A stretch of DNA of 64,000 bases from JABDQW01 sp942492025 (GTDB lineage Bacteria > Pseudomonadota > Gammaproteobacteria > SZUA-229): positions 434,001 through 498,000 of the forward strand of contig CALODJ010000006.1 of the NCBI GenBank assembly GCA_942492025.1. Direction: 5' to 3'. Of the stretch, positions 26,526 to 35,384 are shown in pieces (the stretch's first letter is position 1; each line of letters starts with the position of its first letter). The position numbers and the translations under genes are program-made. The notes under the pieces were generated by a model. It ran no database searches and was not told the DNA's origin. It worked only from the letters and a program-made list of their open reading frames with translations.

Positions 26526-27983
26526 TTAAAGTCCCTCGTCATCCAGTACCCAGGTATCCTTGCTGCCGCCGCCCTGTGATGAATTGACTACAGTTGATCC
26601 CTTGCGCAAGGCCACGCGGGTCAAGCCGCCCATTGTGACCTGGGTTGAGTCAGGACCGGTCAATATAAAAGGTCGCAAATCAAGATGACGTGGTTCAACG
26701 CGAGTACCCACTAAAGTGGGTGCCGTGGAGAGCGTTAGTAATGGCTGACCAATGTAGTTACGCGGATCTTTCATGATCAATTTTCGAAAACGTTCGCGTT
26801 CTTTCTGGGTAGCCTGCGGCCCGATCAACATACCATAACCACCCGATTCATTGGCCGGTTTGATGACCATTTCAGCGATATGCTCCAGTACGTATTCCTT
26901 GTCCTGCTTATTGATACACTTGTACGTTGGTACATTCGCGATTTGTGGCTCCTCGTTGAGATAATAACGAATAATCTCGGGCACGTAAGAATACACCACC
27001 TTGTCATCGGCAACTCCCGCACCGGGCGCATTGGCCAAAGCCACATTCCCTGCTCGCCATGCGCGCATCAACCCGGAGACGCCAAGTGCGGAATCCGGAT
27101 TGAATACCTCCGGGTCCAGGAACATGTCATCGACACGGCGGTAAATTACATCAATACGTGATAGACCATCGACTGTACGCATATAGACGCAGTCATCCTT
27201 GTCCACCACAAGGTCACGGCCCTCGACCAGCTCTGCGCCCATTTGCTGCGCAAGATAGGAATGTTCGAAATAGGCCGAGTTATAGATGCCCGGCGTCAAC
27301 ACGACAATTTCCGGCTTGTCTATCTCGCGCGGTGACAGTGCAGCCAGCATGTCATAGAGCTGCGAGGGGTAATCGTCAACGGGCAGAATATGCTGATTCT
27401 CAAACAATTCAGTAAAAACGCGTTTCATCACCAGGCGGTTTTCCAGCATATAGGAGACGCCGGAAGGCACGCGAAGATTATCTTCCAGCACATACATCGT
27501 GCCATCCTTGTCACGCACCAGATCGGAACCACAAATGTGCGCCCAGATGCGAGCGGGTGGATCTACGCCGATACATTGTTTGCGAAAATTCACGGAATTT
27601 TTTAATAAACTTGCAGGGAAAGCGCCATCCTTGACGATCTGTTGGTCATGGTAAAGATCGTCAATGAACTGGTTGAGCGCGAGCACGCGCTGCTTGAGCC
27701 CGGTTTCGATTTGTAACCATTCAGATTTTGGAATGATGCGTGGAATAATATCGAATGGCCATGCACGATCGATAGAACCTTCCTCTTCGCTGTACACGGT
27801 AAAGGTAACACCCATGACATGAATGGCCATGTCTGCTGCTGATTTATAGCTCTCGATTTCCTTGTCGGTAAGGTTGCGCAAATAACGGCACAACTCAACA
27901 GCCGCCGGCCGGGGCTTTCCAGTGACACGAATCAGCTCATCATAAATCCCCTTTACTTTGTAACTACCCCAGCGAATTGCCAT
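26526..27983 (-). CDS. Circularly permuted ATP-grasp protein (DUF404/DUF407)
   Basis: 485 codons. Features of the circularly permuted ATP-grasp type 2 amidoligase family: IPRIIPKSEW, LNQFIDDLYHDQ, DNLRVPSGVSYMLENR, VLTPG, RRVDD and a C-terminal ATP-grasp segment VIKPANESGGYGM with the conserved end LTRVALRKGSTVVNSSQGGG. These enzymes are predicted to form amide bonds between amino acids or peptides. First gene of the operon with alpha-E and located upstream of Anbu. Confidence 0.93.
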   Translation of the reverse strand: MAIRWGSYKVKGIYDELIRVTGKPRPAAVELCRYLRNLTDKEIESYKSAADMAIHVMGVTFTVYSEEEGSIDRAWPFDIIPRIIPKSEWLQIETGLKQRVLALNQFIDDLYHDQQIVKDGAFPASLLKNSVNFRKQCIGVDPPARIWAHICGSDLVRDKDGTMYVLEDNLRVPSGVSYMLENRLVMKRVFTELFENQHILPVDDYPSQLYDMLAALSPREIDKPEIVVLTPGIYNSAYFEHSYLAQQMGAELVEGRDLVVDKDDCVYMRTVDGLSRIDVIYRRVDDMFLDPEVFNPDSALGVSGLMRAWRAGNVALANAPGAGVADDKVVYSYVPEIIRYYLNEEPQIANVPTYKCINKQDKEYVLEHIAEMVIKPANESGGYGMLIGPQATQKERERFRKLIMKDPRNYIGQPLLTLSTAPTLVGTRVEPRHLDLRPFILTGPDSTQVTMGGLTRVALRKGSTVVNSSQGGGSKDTWVLDDEGL

Positions 27984-28082
27984 AAGTCATAAACTACCGG
28001 AAGCTATCATCGAAGGACAGATACAATATCTAAACACTTCAAATATGTAAATTTATTTATTTCACCGCAAAGGAATTTCTAG

Positions 28083-28487
28083 CCCGCATTTCTCACCAGG
28101 CGGCGTTGAATACTGATAAGGCACTAATCCATTGAAGAATATCCAGATGATCAAAAATACAGTGTGTTTCTCGAGCCTGCCTATCACGGTTCAGGCTAGT
28201 CTTCGTGTCCGTAAGCTTGCTCTTCACTCAAACCGTAGCTATTGCTATGCTTTTCGCTCCAGAGCGGCGCTTACGAACACTAGCCCGCGCGTCTCATCAG
28301 GGGGCGAGATGATCACGCCGAGATTTGGATTCACAAAGGATTTTGCGAAGGAGTGGAATAACCGTGTGTATTGCCGACTGAGCAAAATGCTTTGTGGATC
28401 CAAAGATCAAGTAAGGGCTCGTCCATCTGGTGTGACAGGCGGGCTCCATCCTGCGCCTGCTATCGTGATCCTGGTGAGAACTGCGGG
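28083..28487. mobile_element. Element family A with a nested family D insertion
   Basis: The left end CCCGCATTTCTCACCAGG at 28083 is preceded by CTAG (28079-28082); the right end (one mismatch) stops at 28487 before CTGG. The A interior (gtaagcttgctcttcactca and so on) is interrupted at the sequence gcttacgaaca by a D element, 28284-28443, itself preceded by CTAG (28280-28283), after which the A sequence resumes (cctgcgcctgct). Confidence 0.8.
28284..28443. repeat. Element family D inserted inside an A element
   Basis: Ends CCCGCGCGTCTCATCAGGGG and ...CATCTGGTGTGACAGGCGGG resemble A-type ends; the interior (cacaaaggattttgcgaagg) is shared, in opposite orientation, with the copies at 30234-30404 and 30836-31082. 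Confidence 0.65.
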
Positions 28488-28491
28488 CTGG

Positions 28492-28665
28492 TTATGGCGC
28501 TATCCTGGTGAGGATCAGCATGACCAGTCCGCCGATGATCAGCGGGGCATTTCGTATCGTAATGACCAGAGTTACGGCTTCAGTAAGTGCCCTTCGGCCC
28601 AGCGCCGGGTTGTCACCGATGTCTAAATTGACTGGATAAAAAGACCTGAGCCCTTTAGTTAGCTC
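28492..28665 (-). pseudogene. Possible C-terminal membrane-protein remnant
   Basis: An open minus-strand frame of 57 codons without start ends in TAA directly beside the A element. The last residues (APLIIGGLVMLILTRIAP) look like a membrane helix. It overlaps the end of the dioxygenase gene by a few bases. It may be a decayed gene end or a chance frame. Confidence 0.2.
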
Positions 28666-29312
28666 TCATGTGGTGTGCCGTCGGTCCGATTTAGAATGAT
28701 ATTGAAGCTGGCATCAAACGCTGTGCCCGGATGAGGGCTTTTGTTGAAACTGGCCACCACTAGATGGCGGCGATCTGCCGGCACACGCTGAAACAGGAAA
28801 TCATTCGCGTTGCGCGGCTCATCCTTGACGTATAGCTGCGTCACGAAGGGTGGTTCGCCTTTTGGGAACACGGCAATGTGTATATGCGGTGTTCTACCAG
28901 GATAGGTAACGGGTCGTATGGTGCGAAAGCGGTAGCGGCCATCCGCATCCGTGACCGTATGCCCGTGGCCCTGAAAATTTCCATCGATGGCTCTTGGGCC
29001 ACGCTCATCAGGGTGCCGATAGCGGCCGTTTGCATCGCATTGCCAGATCTCGATTCTGAGGTCATCGAGAGGACGATTGTTGACATCGAGAATTTTACCG
29101 CCAAGATCGGTGATCAATCCTTCAGCTTTGACCTCGCTACCCTCGACACTGGTCAGGTCATTGTCATCATCGAGTGGCAGGGTGACGGGGTAAAAGGGTC
29201 CTGCGCTCTGGCGTGGCGTGGCAATCAGTTTTTCCGCGAGGGCGACAGGGTGGGTTACGACCAGTGCGGTCATACCGATGAGCAGTTTTCTTCGCGACAA
29301 TTTATCACGCAT
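28659..29312 (-). CDS. Exported intradiol-type dioxygenase-like protein
   Basis: 217 codons. SRRKLLIGMTALVVTHPVALA is a twin-arginine signal, so the folded protein would be exported. The body matches the protocatechuate/catechol intradiol dioxygenase fold: AGPFYP near the start, DLRIEIWQCDANGRYRHP, then TYPGRTPHIHIAVF, which supplies the Tyr and two His expected for the ferric iron site. Tat-exported members are widespread and their aromatic substrate is usually unknown. It is divergent from the GFA gene with about 290 bases between them. Confidence 0.85.
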   Translation of the reverse strand: MRDKLSRRKLLIGMTALVVTHPVALAEKLIATPRQSAGPFYPVTLPLDDDNDLTSVEGSEVKAEGLITDLGGKILDVNNRPLDDLRIEIWQCDANGRYRHPDERGPRAIDGNFQGHGHTVTDADGRYRFRTIRPVTYPGRTPHIHIAVFPKGEPPFVTQLYVKDEPRNANDFLFQRVPADRRHLVVASFNKSPHPGTAFDASFNIILNRTDGTPHES

Positions 29313-29599
29313 GAGCTGATGTAAACAGAGTGAAAGCGAGATCTTGGATTATGGTAACAGGATCTAACTAGAAAATAAAAGGCTGACAACGGAAGAGTGG
29401 AGCTGTGCGTTGAACCGGGTGAAGATCGGCATCAGCACAATGGTCGTCGATGAGCAAAATAGTGCAGAGCAGGCGCCAATCGAGTCATTATTCAAGCACA
29501 CAGATAAACGGATAAACGTTATAGTGTGCGTCATCTGTCGCGTGTTGCTGCGCTTTCCTGTTTGGACTGAAAGCACAGACTTTGCCTGTGGGAGCTTGT

Positions 29600-30094
29600 A
29601 TGCTGAAGCTGGAAGGAGGATGTTATTGTAAAGCGGTCTCGTTCTCGGCGTTAACGCATACGCCGTACCCATACATGCGCTGCTACTGTTCGTTTTGCCG
29701 GAGAACATCGGGTAGCGGTGGGTATGGTATCAATATCATGGCGGAGAAAGAAACGCTCACTTTTACAGGCGATGAGGTCCTGGGCTCTCATCATGGCATG
29801 GTTCATGATCAAGATACTGATGTGCTTAGGCAGAGTCCGGGTCTACGCTATTTTTGCCGTGAATGCGGCAGTCCGCTGTGGGCGGCTGATCCTCGCTGGC
29901 CGCAATGGTTTTATCCTTTTGCTTCGGCCATTGATACCGTTTTACCCAAACCGCCGGAGACAGTGCATATCATGCTCGATTTTAAAGCGCCCTGGGTATA
30001 CGTTCTGACAGGCGAAGGCCATCGTCACTTTGATCGTTTCCCGGATGAAAGCATTCTCGACTGGCACTATCGCCATGGCTTGTATATTGAATGA
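29600..30094 (+). CDS. GFA / Mss4-like zinc-binding protein
   Basis: 164 residues from ATG 29600, which has GGGAG six bases upstream. Cysteine pattern GGCYCKAVSF, RCYCSFCRRTSG, FCRECGSPLW is that of the GFA (glutathione-dependent formaldehyde-activating enzyme / CENP-V) family, which binds zinc. Family members are annotated as formaldehyde-glutathione adduct enzymes, but most are uncharacterised. Single gene. Confidence 0.88.
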   Translation: MLKLEGGCYCKAVSFSALTHTPYPYMRCYCSFCRRTSGSGGYGINIMAEKETLTFTGDEVLGSHHGMVHDQDTDVLRQSPGLRYFCRECGSPLWAADPRWPQWFYPFASAIDTVLPKPPETVHIMLDFKAPWVYVLTGEGHRHFDRFPDESILDWHYRHGLYIE

Positions 30095-30233
30095 TTGAGC
30101 AACGTCGAAGCCGCATAGTTGGTGTTATCGACGACCCGGTCTGATCACGGTTTTGAGCAGAATTCAAAGCAATTCGACTCGAGTTTGTGTGCTGTGGTTG
30201 CAGGTTATGACCGCTATGCACAGCTAGGAGTCT

Positions 30234-30404
30234 GCGCGCCTTTCTCACCAGATGTGCGCGCCCTCACTTGATCTGTGAACCTGGATTCCGACGTTGATCG
30301 CTTCTGCCGCCTCAGTCGGAAATACATGCTGTTATTACACTTCTTCGCAAAATCCTTTGTGATTACCGCAAGGCGCGACCCCGAAGGGGTGAAAAACAGG
30401 GATG
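30234..30404. repeat. Element family D, truncated copy
   Basis: Begins GCGCGCCTTTCTCACCAG and continues with the D interior (cttgatctgtgaacctggat; cttcgcaaaatcctttg; ccccgaaggggtga) shared with 30836-31082; similarity stops at about 30404 where the other copy continues to its A-like end. Occupies most of the 30095-30490 gap. Confidence 0.65.
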
Positions 30405-30490
30405 CATGCGCTGTTGTTTGGCACGCAGCTTGCATTATATTTGGTGTAAGACACTAACGCCGTTTTTTTGACACCGGTAACGAGGCAAAT

Positions 30491-30835
30491 ATGAAGCAAG
30501 AAAGTATCGATTATCTCGAGAAAGTAGCCTGTATCGCGCATGCGAATGTCGCCTATCACCAGATGAAGCCTGCCGCCGAAAGAAATAACGATGAAGCAGG
30601 TGCGGCATTGCTAATGAGTGCTTATCTTGAAATGTATGAGCATTGGCAAAACGCTAAACCCGGTACGGAAGCACCGTCCAGACGGGTATCAACTGTAGCG
30701 GCAACCTGTGAGCAGATGCGCAGCCAGCTGCAGATACTGGATCGCGACCAGTGGCCGAATGAGACAGAAGGTCTGTTTCAGATGATGACAGCCTTCATGT
30801 TTCTGTTTAAACATATGTATGTGCCAGTTTACTAA
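30491..30835 (+). CDS. Hypothetical small helical protein
   Basis: 114 codons with a plausible ribosome binding site (GAGG about 9 bases upstream). The product is predicted mostly alpha-helical (YLEKVACIAHANVAYHQMK; LLMSAYLEMYEHWQNA), cytoplasmic, without membrane segments or metal motifs. No family recognised. It is flanked on both sides by D elements; its TAA stop lies in CTAA directly abutting the next element. Confidence 0.6.
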   Translation: MKQESIDYLEKVACIAHANVAYHQMKPAAERNNDEAGAALLMSAYLEMYEHWQNAKPGTEAPSRRVSTVAATCEQMRSQLQILDRDQWPNETEGLFQMMTAFMFLFKHMYVPVY

Positions 30836-31082
30836 CCTGCGTTTTTCACCGGATGGATGAGCGCTCATTTGATCTGTGAACCTGGATTCCGCCGTTGATT
30901 GCTTGTGCCGACTCAGTCGGAAATACACACGGTTATTCCACGTCTTCGCAAAATCCTTTGCGACAGATCCGTCAGGAACGGATTGGAGCCGCAAGGCAAC
31001 CCCGAAGGGGTGAAATACAGGGATGTATTTCATCAATCCAAATCTCTGCGTGATCATCTCGCTCCCTGGTGAGAAATCCGGG
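30836..31082. mobile_element. Element family D, fullest copy (about 247 bp)
   Basis: CCTGCGTTTTTCACCGG directly follows the stop codon of the small gene; the right end CCTGGTGAGAAATCCGGG is an A-type terminus. The interior includes inverted repeats (aatccgttcctgacggat type and ccccgaaggggtga). The flank CTAA on the left corresponds to CTGT on the right, so a target duplication is not conserved here. Confidence 0.65.
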
Positions 31083-31511
31083 CTGTTGTTATGCTGTCGT
31101 CGACCAGTTCTGCTGCGGTATTGTTCAGTTGGTAACTAACACCAGGATGGCCGAGATTGATTTTGTAAAATGTTGCTGGGCCCCGCTGCTTCACCTTTCT
31201 GTATATTTCCGTCAGTTTGATTACCGGTATTATCTCGATTGTCCGTTAGCTGTGTGAAACGGTTCAATTTTGTCATCTGTGCATGGCGAAAAGAGGATGC
31301 AAGAGACTGGATGTTTAGTGACCGAATACACAGAAGCTGCAACACAGAAGGATTCATTTCGGTTGCAGTTTGGGGCGGTCGCCCGTCCGCTGAGGCACGC
31401 ATGGTAGCGGTACAGGCCCGCAAGCATGTAAGATAGAAGCACATCAGTGCGCTTAAATCATGCCACGGGGTCTCTATTCTCTAATCAGCGGGGGGTACTG
31501 TATAACGCTCA
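31083..31511. other. Intergenic region before the c-di-GMP gene
   Basis: About 430 bases. Short frames present lack family resemblance or ribosome binding sites. The promoter of the GGDEF/EAL gene should lie here. Confidence 0.35.
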
Positions 31512-34500
31512 ATGGATAAAAAACCGATCAACGCGCCGGATCATACTCGGTCAACTCCCGAAATATCAGCCACGAAATATCTCGAGCTGGAGAGGCACTT
31601 GCAGATAGAACGCGTGCTTGTCCGTATCGCCTCGCGTCTGGCGCTCTGTAAGAACATCGGTAAAGGTGTCCATGCCTCACTCGGCGATATCGGAGATATG
31701 GTCGACGCAGACCGTGCCTATGTCTTTCATCTCAAGGACGATGGCGCCCAGATGGACAATACTCACGAATGGTGCGCCCCGGGTGTTTCGCATGAAATTG
31801 ACAATCTGCAAGGATTGGCCACCGAAAGCATGCCCTGGTTTATGCGGCAACTCGGGAAGGGAAACGCCTTCCAGATCACCGATGTGGCTGCGTTACCACC
31901 AGAGGCAGCGACCGAGCGGTCGGTGCTTGAAGCCCAGCATATTCGTTCCTGTTTGATTATGCCAATGCATAAACAGCATGAGCTGATCGGGTTCGTAGGC
32001 TTTGACAATGTCCGTGATGTATTTGAATGGCGGGACGAGGATGTCGAGCTGTTGAAGGTTGCCGCACAACTGATCAGTGATTTTCTCGAACGGGAGCAGG
32101 CGCGACGCGCGCTGGATCTGAGTTTACAACGCCAGATGGCGATTCTTGAGAATATTCCTGACATTGCCTGGCTCAAGGACGAACAGAGTCGTTTCATCTT
32201 CGTTAACGAGCCGTTCGCGCGTTCTGCCGGCGTCAGTGCTGAAGAATTGGTCCAGAAGACGGATCTGGATATCTGGCCAGCTGCACTGGCGAAGCGTTAT
32301 CGCCGGGACGATCAAGAAGTGGTGCGTACGCGCCATCGCAAGCGCGTCGAAGAACCGCTGGCCGTTAAGGATCATGGTGAGCGGACCATCGAAACCATCA
32401 AGACGCCGATTTTTGACGCCAGCGGTAAGGTAATTGGTACTACAGGGATTGCGCGTGACATCACGGAGCGCAAACAGGCGGAGTTGGCGTTAGCGGAGAG
32501 TGAGCGGCGTTACCGTTGCCTGGTCGAGGCGCTACCCGCCATCGTGTATCGGTTCTCGAGCAATACCGGAGCCGAATACTGGTCACCCCAGGTGCAGGCC
32601 ATCCTCGGATATTCGGAACAGGACCTGAAAAACAATGCCTTTATCTGGCATGACTCCATTCATCCCGATGACGTGCCCATGGTGGATGAAGCCATTGCTG
32701 AATTTGAAGCGGGCGTCCCCATCAATCTGATCTATCGGATTCGTCACAAGAACGGCAACTGGTTGTGGCTTCACGATCGCTCCGTCGGACGACGCGAACT
32801 GCACGATGAAGTCATCATCGAGGGTGTTGCCACCGACATTACCGAGCTGAAAACCGCTGAACAGGCTCTGCTTGAAAGTGAACAGAAATATAGACTGTTG
32901 GTGGAACACCAGACCGACATGGTTGTGAAAGTCGATATCTACGGAAGGTTTCAGTTTGTCAGTCCCAGCTATTGCAAGGTGTTTGGCAAATCAGAGGATG
33001 AGCTTATCGGTAAAACATTCATGCCGCTGGTACACGAGGAGGACCAGCCGGGTACTGCACAAGCGATGCAAGCACTGCTTCGTCCTCCCTTCGAGTGCTA
33101 CGTCGAGCAGCGAGCCAAAACAGCGGAAGGCTGGCACTGGCTCGCCTGGGCCGATAAGGCCGTGCTGGATGATGCCGGCAATCCGGTGAGTATCGTTGGG
33201 GTAGGGAGGAAGATAACGGCGCAGAAGGCGCTGGAGCAGGCGCTGCTGAAGGAGCGAGAGAAGGCATTGGTGACGCTACACTCCATTGGTGACGCGGTCA
33301 TTACGACCAATGATAAGGGCGTTGTTGAAATCCTTAATCCGATAGCAGAAGCGTTAACAGGTTGGTCAGCAGATGAAGTAGTCGGACGACCTTTGAAGGA
33401 GTTCTTTCTGATTATCGACGAGGAAACCCGTCAACCGATACAGGATCCTGTCCTGCGTTGTCTGAATGAAGGCAACATCATCAGCCTGGCAGATCACACG
33501 ATTTTAGTCAGCCGTTCATTCAATGAGTTCGCAATCGAGGTCTCGGCGGCCCCGATCATCATGAATAAGGGCGAGGTGATGGGCGTCGTGCTGGTGTTCA
33601 AGGACGTGTCGGAAGCGAGGAAATTGTCACAGCAGGTATCCTATGAGGCAACGCACGATCCCCTGACCGGTCTGGTCAACCGTACCGAGCTGGAACGCCG
33701 CTTGCAGCGCGTTCTCGAGACTGCTCTCACGCAATCGACAGAGAACGCATTCTGCTATCTGGACCTCGATCAGTTCAAGTTGGTCAACGATACCTGTGGT
33801 CACGTGGCGGGCGATGAGCTATTGCGCCAGCTTGGCCGATTGCTTGAGCAACACATCCGAAAACGGGACACTCTAGCCCGCCTCGGTGGAGATGAGTTTG
33901 GGCTCTTGATTGAACACTGTTCCATCACCGAAGCCCGGGGTATTGCGGAGAACCTGATCAATACGCTCGGCGACTTCAGTTTTCCCTGGGAAGATCATAG
34001 CTTCAATATCGGCGTGAGTATCGGCCTGGTTTCGGTCGATCAGCAGAGTAAAAGTATGGGGGAGATCCTGCGCGCCGCGGACAGTGCCTGCTATATCGCC
34101 AAAGAACAGGGCCGTAACCGCATCCATGTGCACCAGGATGATGATGAGGAACAGGCCAGACGCTATGGCGAGATGCAATGGGCCGTACGCATTCCTCGTG
34201 CCCTGGAAGATCAACGATTCCAGCTCTATTTTCAGGAAATTGTACCGATTCTGGGCGACGAGCCCGCGGCGGCGCATTACGAACTGCTGCTGCGCATGCA
34301 GGACGAAAAGGGCGAGTTGATCATGCCGGGCGCTTTTCTGCCAGCGGCCGAGCGCTACAATCTCTCCGACAAACTCGACCGGTGGGTCATCAGCCGAATT
34401 TTTCAGTGGTTTCAGCAGCACCCGGAACACCAGCAACAGCTCAATCTGTGTTCGATTAATCTCTCCGGGCTTTCACTGAACAACCAGGCTTTTCTATCAT

Positions 34501-34928
34501 TTGTTATCAAGGAACTGGAGAGTTGCGGCATAGCGCCATGGAAGATCTGTTTTGAGATCACCGAGACTGTGGCTATCGCCAATCTCAGTAGCGCCATTCG
34601 ATTCATCAGCAGCCTCAGGGAACTGGGTTGCCGTTTTGCCCTCGATGATTTCGGCAGTGGTCTGTCTTCTTTTGCCTATCTCAAGAATCTTCCGGTCGAC
34701 TTTCTCAAGATCGATGGCTTGTTTGTCAAGGATATTCTGGATGATCCGATGGATCTTGCGATGGTGAAATCGATCAACGAAATCGGCCACGTGATGGGCA
34801 AAAAGACGATTGCCGAGTTTGTCGAGAACGCCGCCGTCCTGGAAAGGCTCAGAGAAATCGGCGTCGATTATGCGCAGGGATATGGCATCGGCCGGCCAAA
34901 ACCCATCGACGAAGCGCTAATTAACTAA
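31512..34928 (+). CDS. GAF-PAS(x4)-GGDEF-EAL cyclic-di-GMP signalling protein
   Basis: 1138 codons, no membrane segment. Order: GAF (about 35-190), four PAS/PAC units (about 205-325, 335-450, 460-575, 590-705), GGDEF (about 715-870) with intact RLGGDEFG, and EAL (about 890-1135). The EAL domain keeps the catalytic-type residues: E in YELLLRM (about 924), FEITET, LDDFGSG, LKIDGLFV and the E in TIAEFVE. Both cyclase and phosphodiesterase activity are possible. PAS and GAF inputs suggest redox, ligand or light sensing in the cytoplasm. Single gene. Confidence 0.95.
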   Translation: MDKKPINAPDHTRSTPEISATKYLELERHLQIERVLVRIASRLALCKNIGKGVHASLGDIGDMVDADRAYVFHLKDDGAQMDNTHEWCAPGVSHEIDNLQGLATESMPWFMRQLGKGNAFQITDVAALPPEAATERSVLEAQHIRSCLIMPMHKQHELIGFVGFDNVRDVFEWRDEDVELLKVAAQLISDFLEREQARRALDLSLQRQMAILENIPDIAWLKDEQSRFIFVNEPFARSAGVSAEELVQKTDLDIWPAALAKRYRRDDQEVVRTRHRKRVEEPLAVKDHGERTIETIKTPIFDASGKVIGTTGIARDITERKQAELALAESERRYRCLVEALPAIVYRFSSNTGAEYWSPQVQAILGYSEQDLKNNAFIWHDSIHPDDVPMVDEAIAEFEAGVPINLIYRIRHKNGNWLWLHDRSVGRRELHDEVIIEGVATDITELKTAEQALLESEQKYRLLVEHQTDMVVKVDIYGRFQFVSPSYCKVFGKSEDELIGKTFMPLVHEEDQPGTAQAMQALLRPPFECYVEQRAKTAEGWHWLAWADKAVLDDAGNPVSIVGVGRKITAQKALEQALLKEREKALVTLHSIGDAVITTNDKGVVEILNPIAEALTGWSADEVVGRPLKEFFLIIDEETRQPIQDPVLRCLNEGNIISLADHTILVSRSFNEFAIEVSAAPIIMNKGEVMGVVLVFKDVSEARKLSQQVSYEATHDPLTGLVNRTELERRLQRVLETALTQSTENAFCYLDLDQFKLVNDTCGHVAGDELLRQLGRLLEQHIRKRDTLARLGGDEFGLLIEHCSITEARGIAENLINTLGDFSFPWEDHSFNIGVSIGLVSVDQQSKSMGEILRAADSACYIAKEQGRNRIHVHQDDDEEQARRYGEMQWAVRIPRALEDQRFQLYFQEIVPILGDEPAAAHYELLLRMQDEKGELIMPGAFLPAAERYNLSDKLDRWVISRIFQWFQQHPEHQQQLNLCSINLSGLSLNNQAFLSFVIKELESCGIAPWKICFEITETVAIANLSSAIRFISSLRELGCRFALDDFGSGLSSFAYLKNLPVDFLKIDGLFVKDILDDPMDLAMVKSINEIGHVMGKKTIAEFVENAAVLERLREIGVDYAQGYGIGRPKPIDEALIN

Positions 34929-34958
34929 TAAGGCAATAATTCACATTTTTCTCGCTAA

Positions 34959-35001
34959 ATTATCATATTAGATAATATTTACTATTATCTTTTTTGTTAA
35001 T
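34959..35001 (+). promoter_or_regulatory. Tandem palindromic operators of the HipBA-like pair
   Basis: ATTATC-N6-GATAAT (34959-34976) is a perfect palindrome; ATTATC-N6-GTTAAT (34984-35001) is a second, imperfect copy 25 bases downstream, centre to centre. Both lie 45-90 bases before the antitoxin gene. E. coli HipB binds TATCC-N8-GGATA repeats, so this TATC/GATA arrangement is what an autoregulating HipB would need (inference). Confidence 0.6.
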
Positions 35002-35046
35002 TATTGCTATGCTTTGGCTATCAATTATATTGCGAGATAACTCATA

Positions 35047-35292
35047 ATGAATATCGATCTGGTCATGTTGGTTACGGAAGCGTTGGATCAGGCGAAAAAG
35101 CAGGGTCTGCGGCAGAAGGATGTTGCTGAACTGTCCCAGATTGGTGAAGTTGGTCTGTCGCGTTTGAAAAAAGCCGATGATGCCCGGTTTTCAACCTTGC
35201 AGGCGCTCGGCGAAAGTGTCGGACTCAAGCTGATTTGGGTACCCGATTCCAGTCTTGCTGAGCTTGTCGCCAAGGGTGATTTGTTTGACTGA
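35047..35292 (+). CDS. HipB-like XRE-family antitoxin/repressor
   Basis: 81 codons with one XRE helix-turn-helix (LRQKDVAELSQIGEVGLSRLK) and a short tail LKLIWVPDSSLAEL. Position directly before a HipA-like kinase gene and the palindromic operators upstream point to a toxin-antitoxin pair. It should repress its own operon and neutralise the kinase. Confidence 0.85.
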   Translation: MNIDLVMLVTEALDQAKKQGLRQKDVAELSQIGEVGLSRLKKADDARFSTLQALGESVGLKLIWVPDSSLAELVAKGDLFD

Positions 35293-35384
35293 TTGGAAAT
35301 CTCACCCGGTCATTTCCTGAAACGGCCGGTGCCAGATGCATAGGCTATATTGAAACAGGAGGCTGTATTAAAGATCGAAGCGCA

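Noticed and set aside
29364..29708. 114-codon minus-strand frame opposite the GFA gene
   Set aside because: Overlaps the well-supported GFA gene on the other strand and lacks family features.
31239..31436. 65-codon frame before the GGDEF/EAL gene
   Set aside because: No start context and no recognisable family; composition not convincing.
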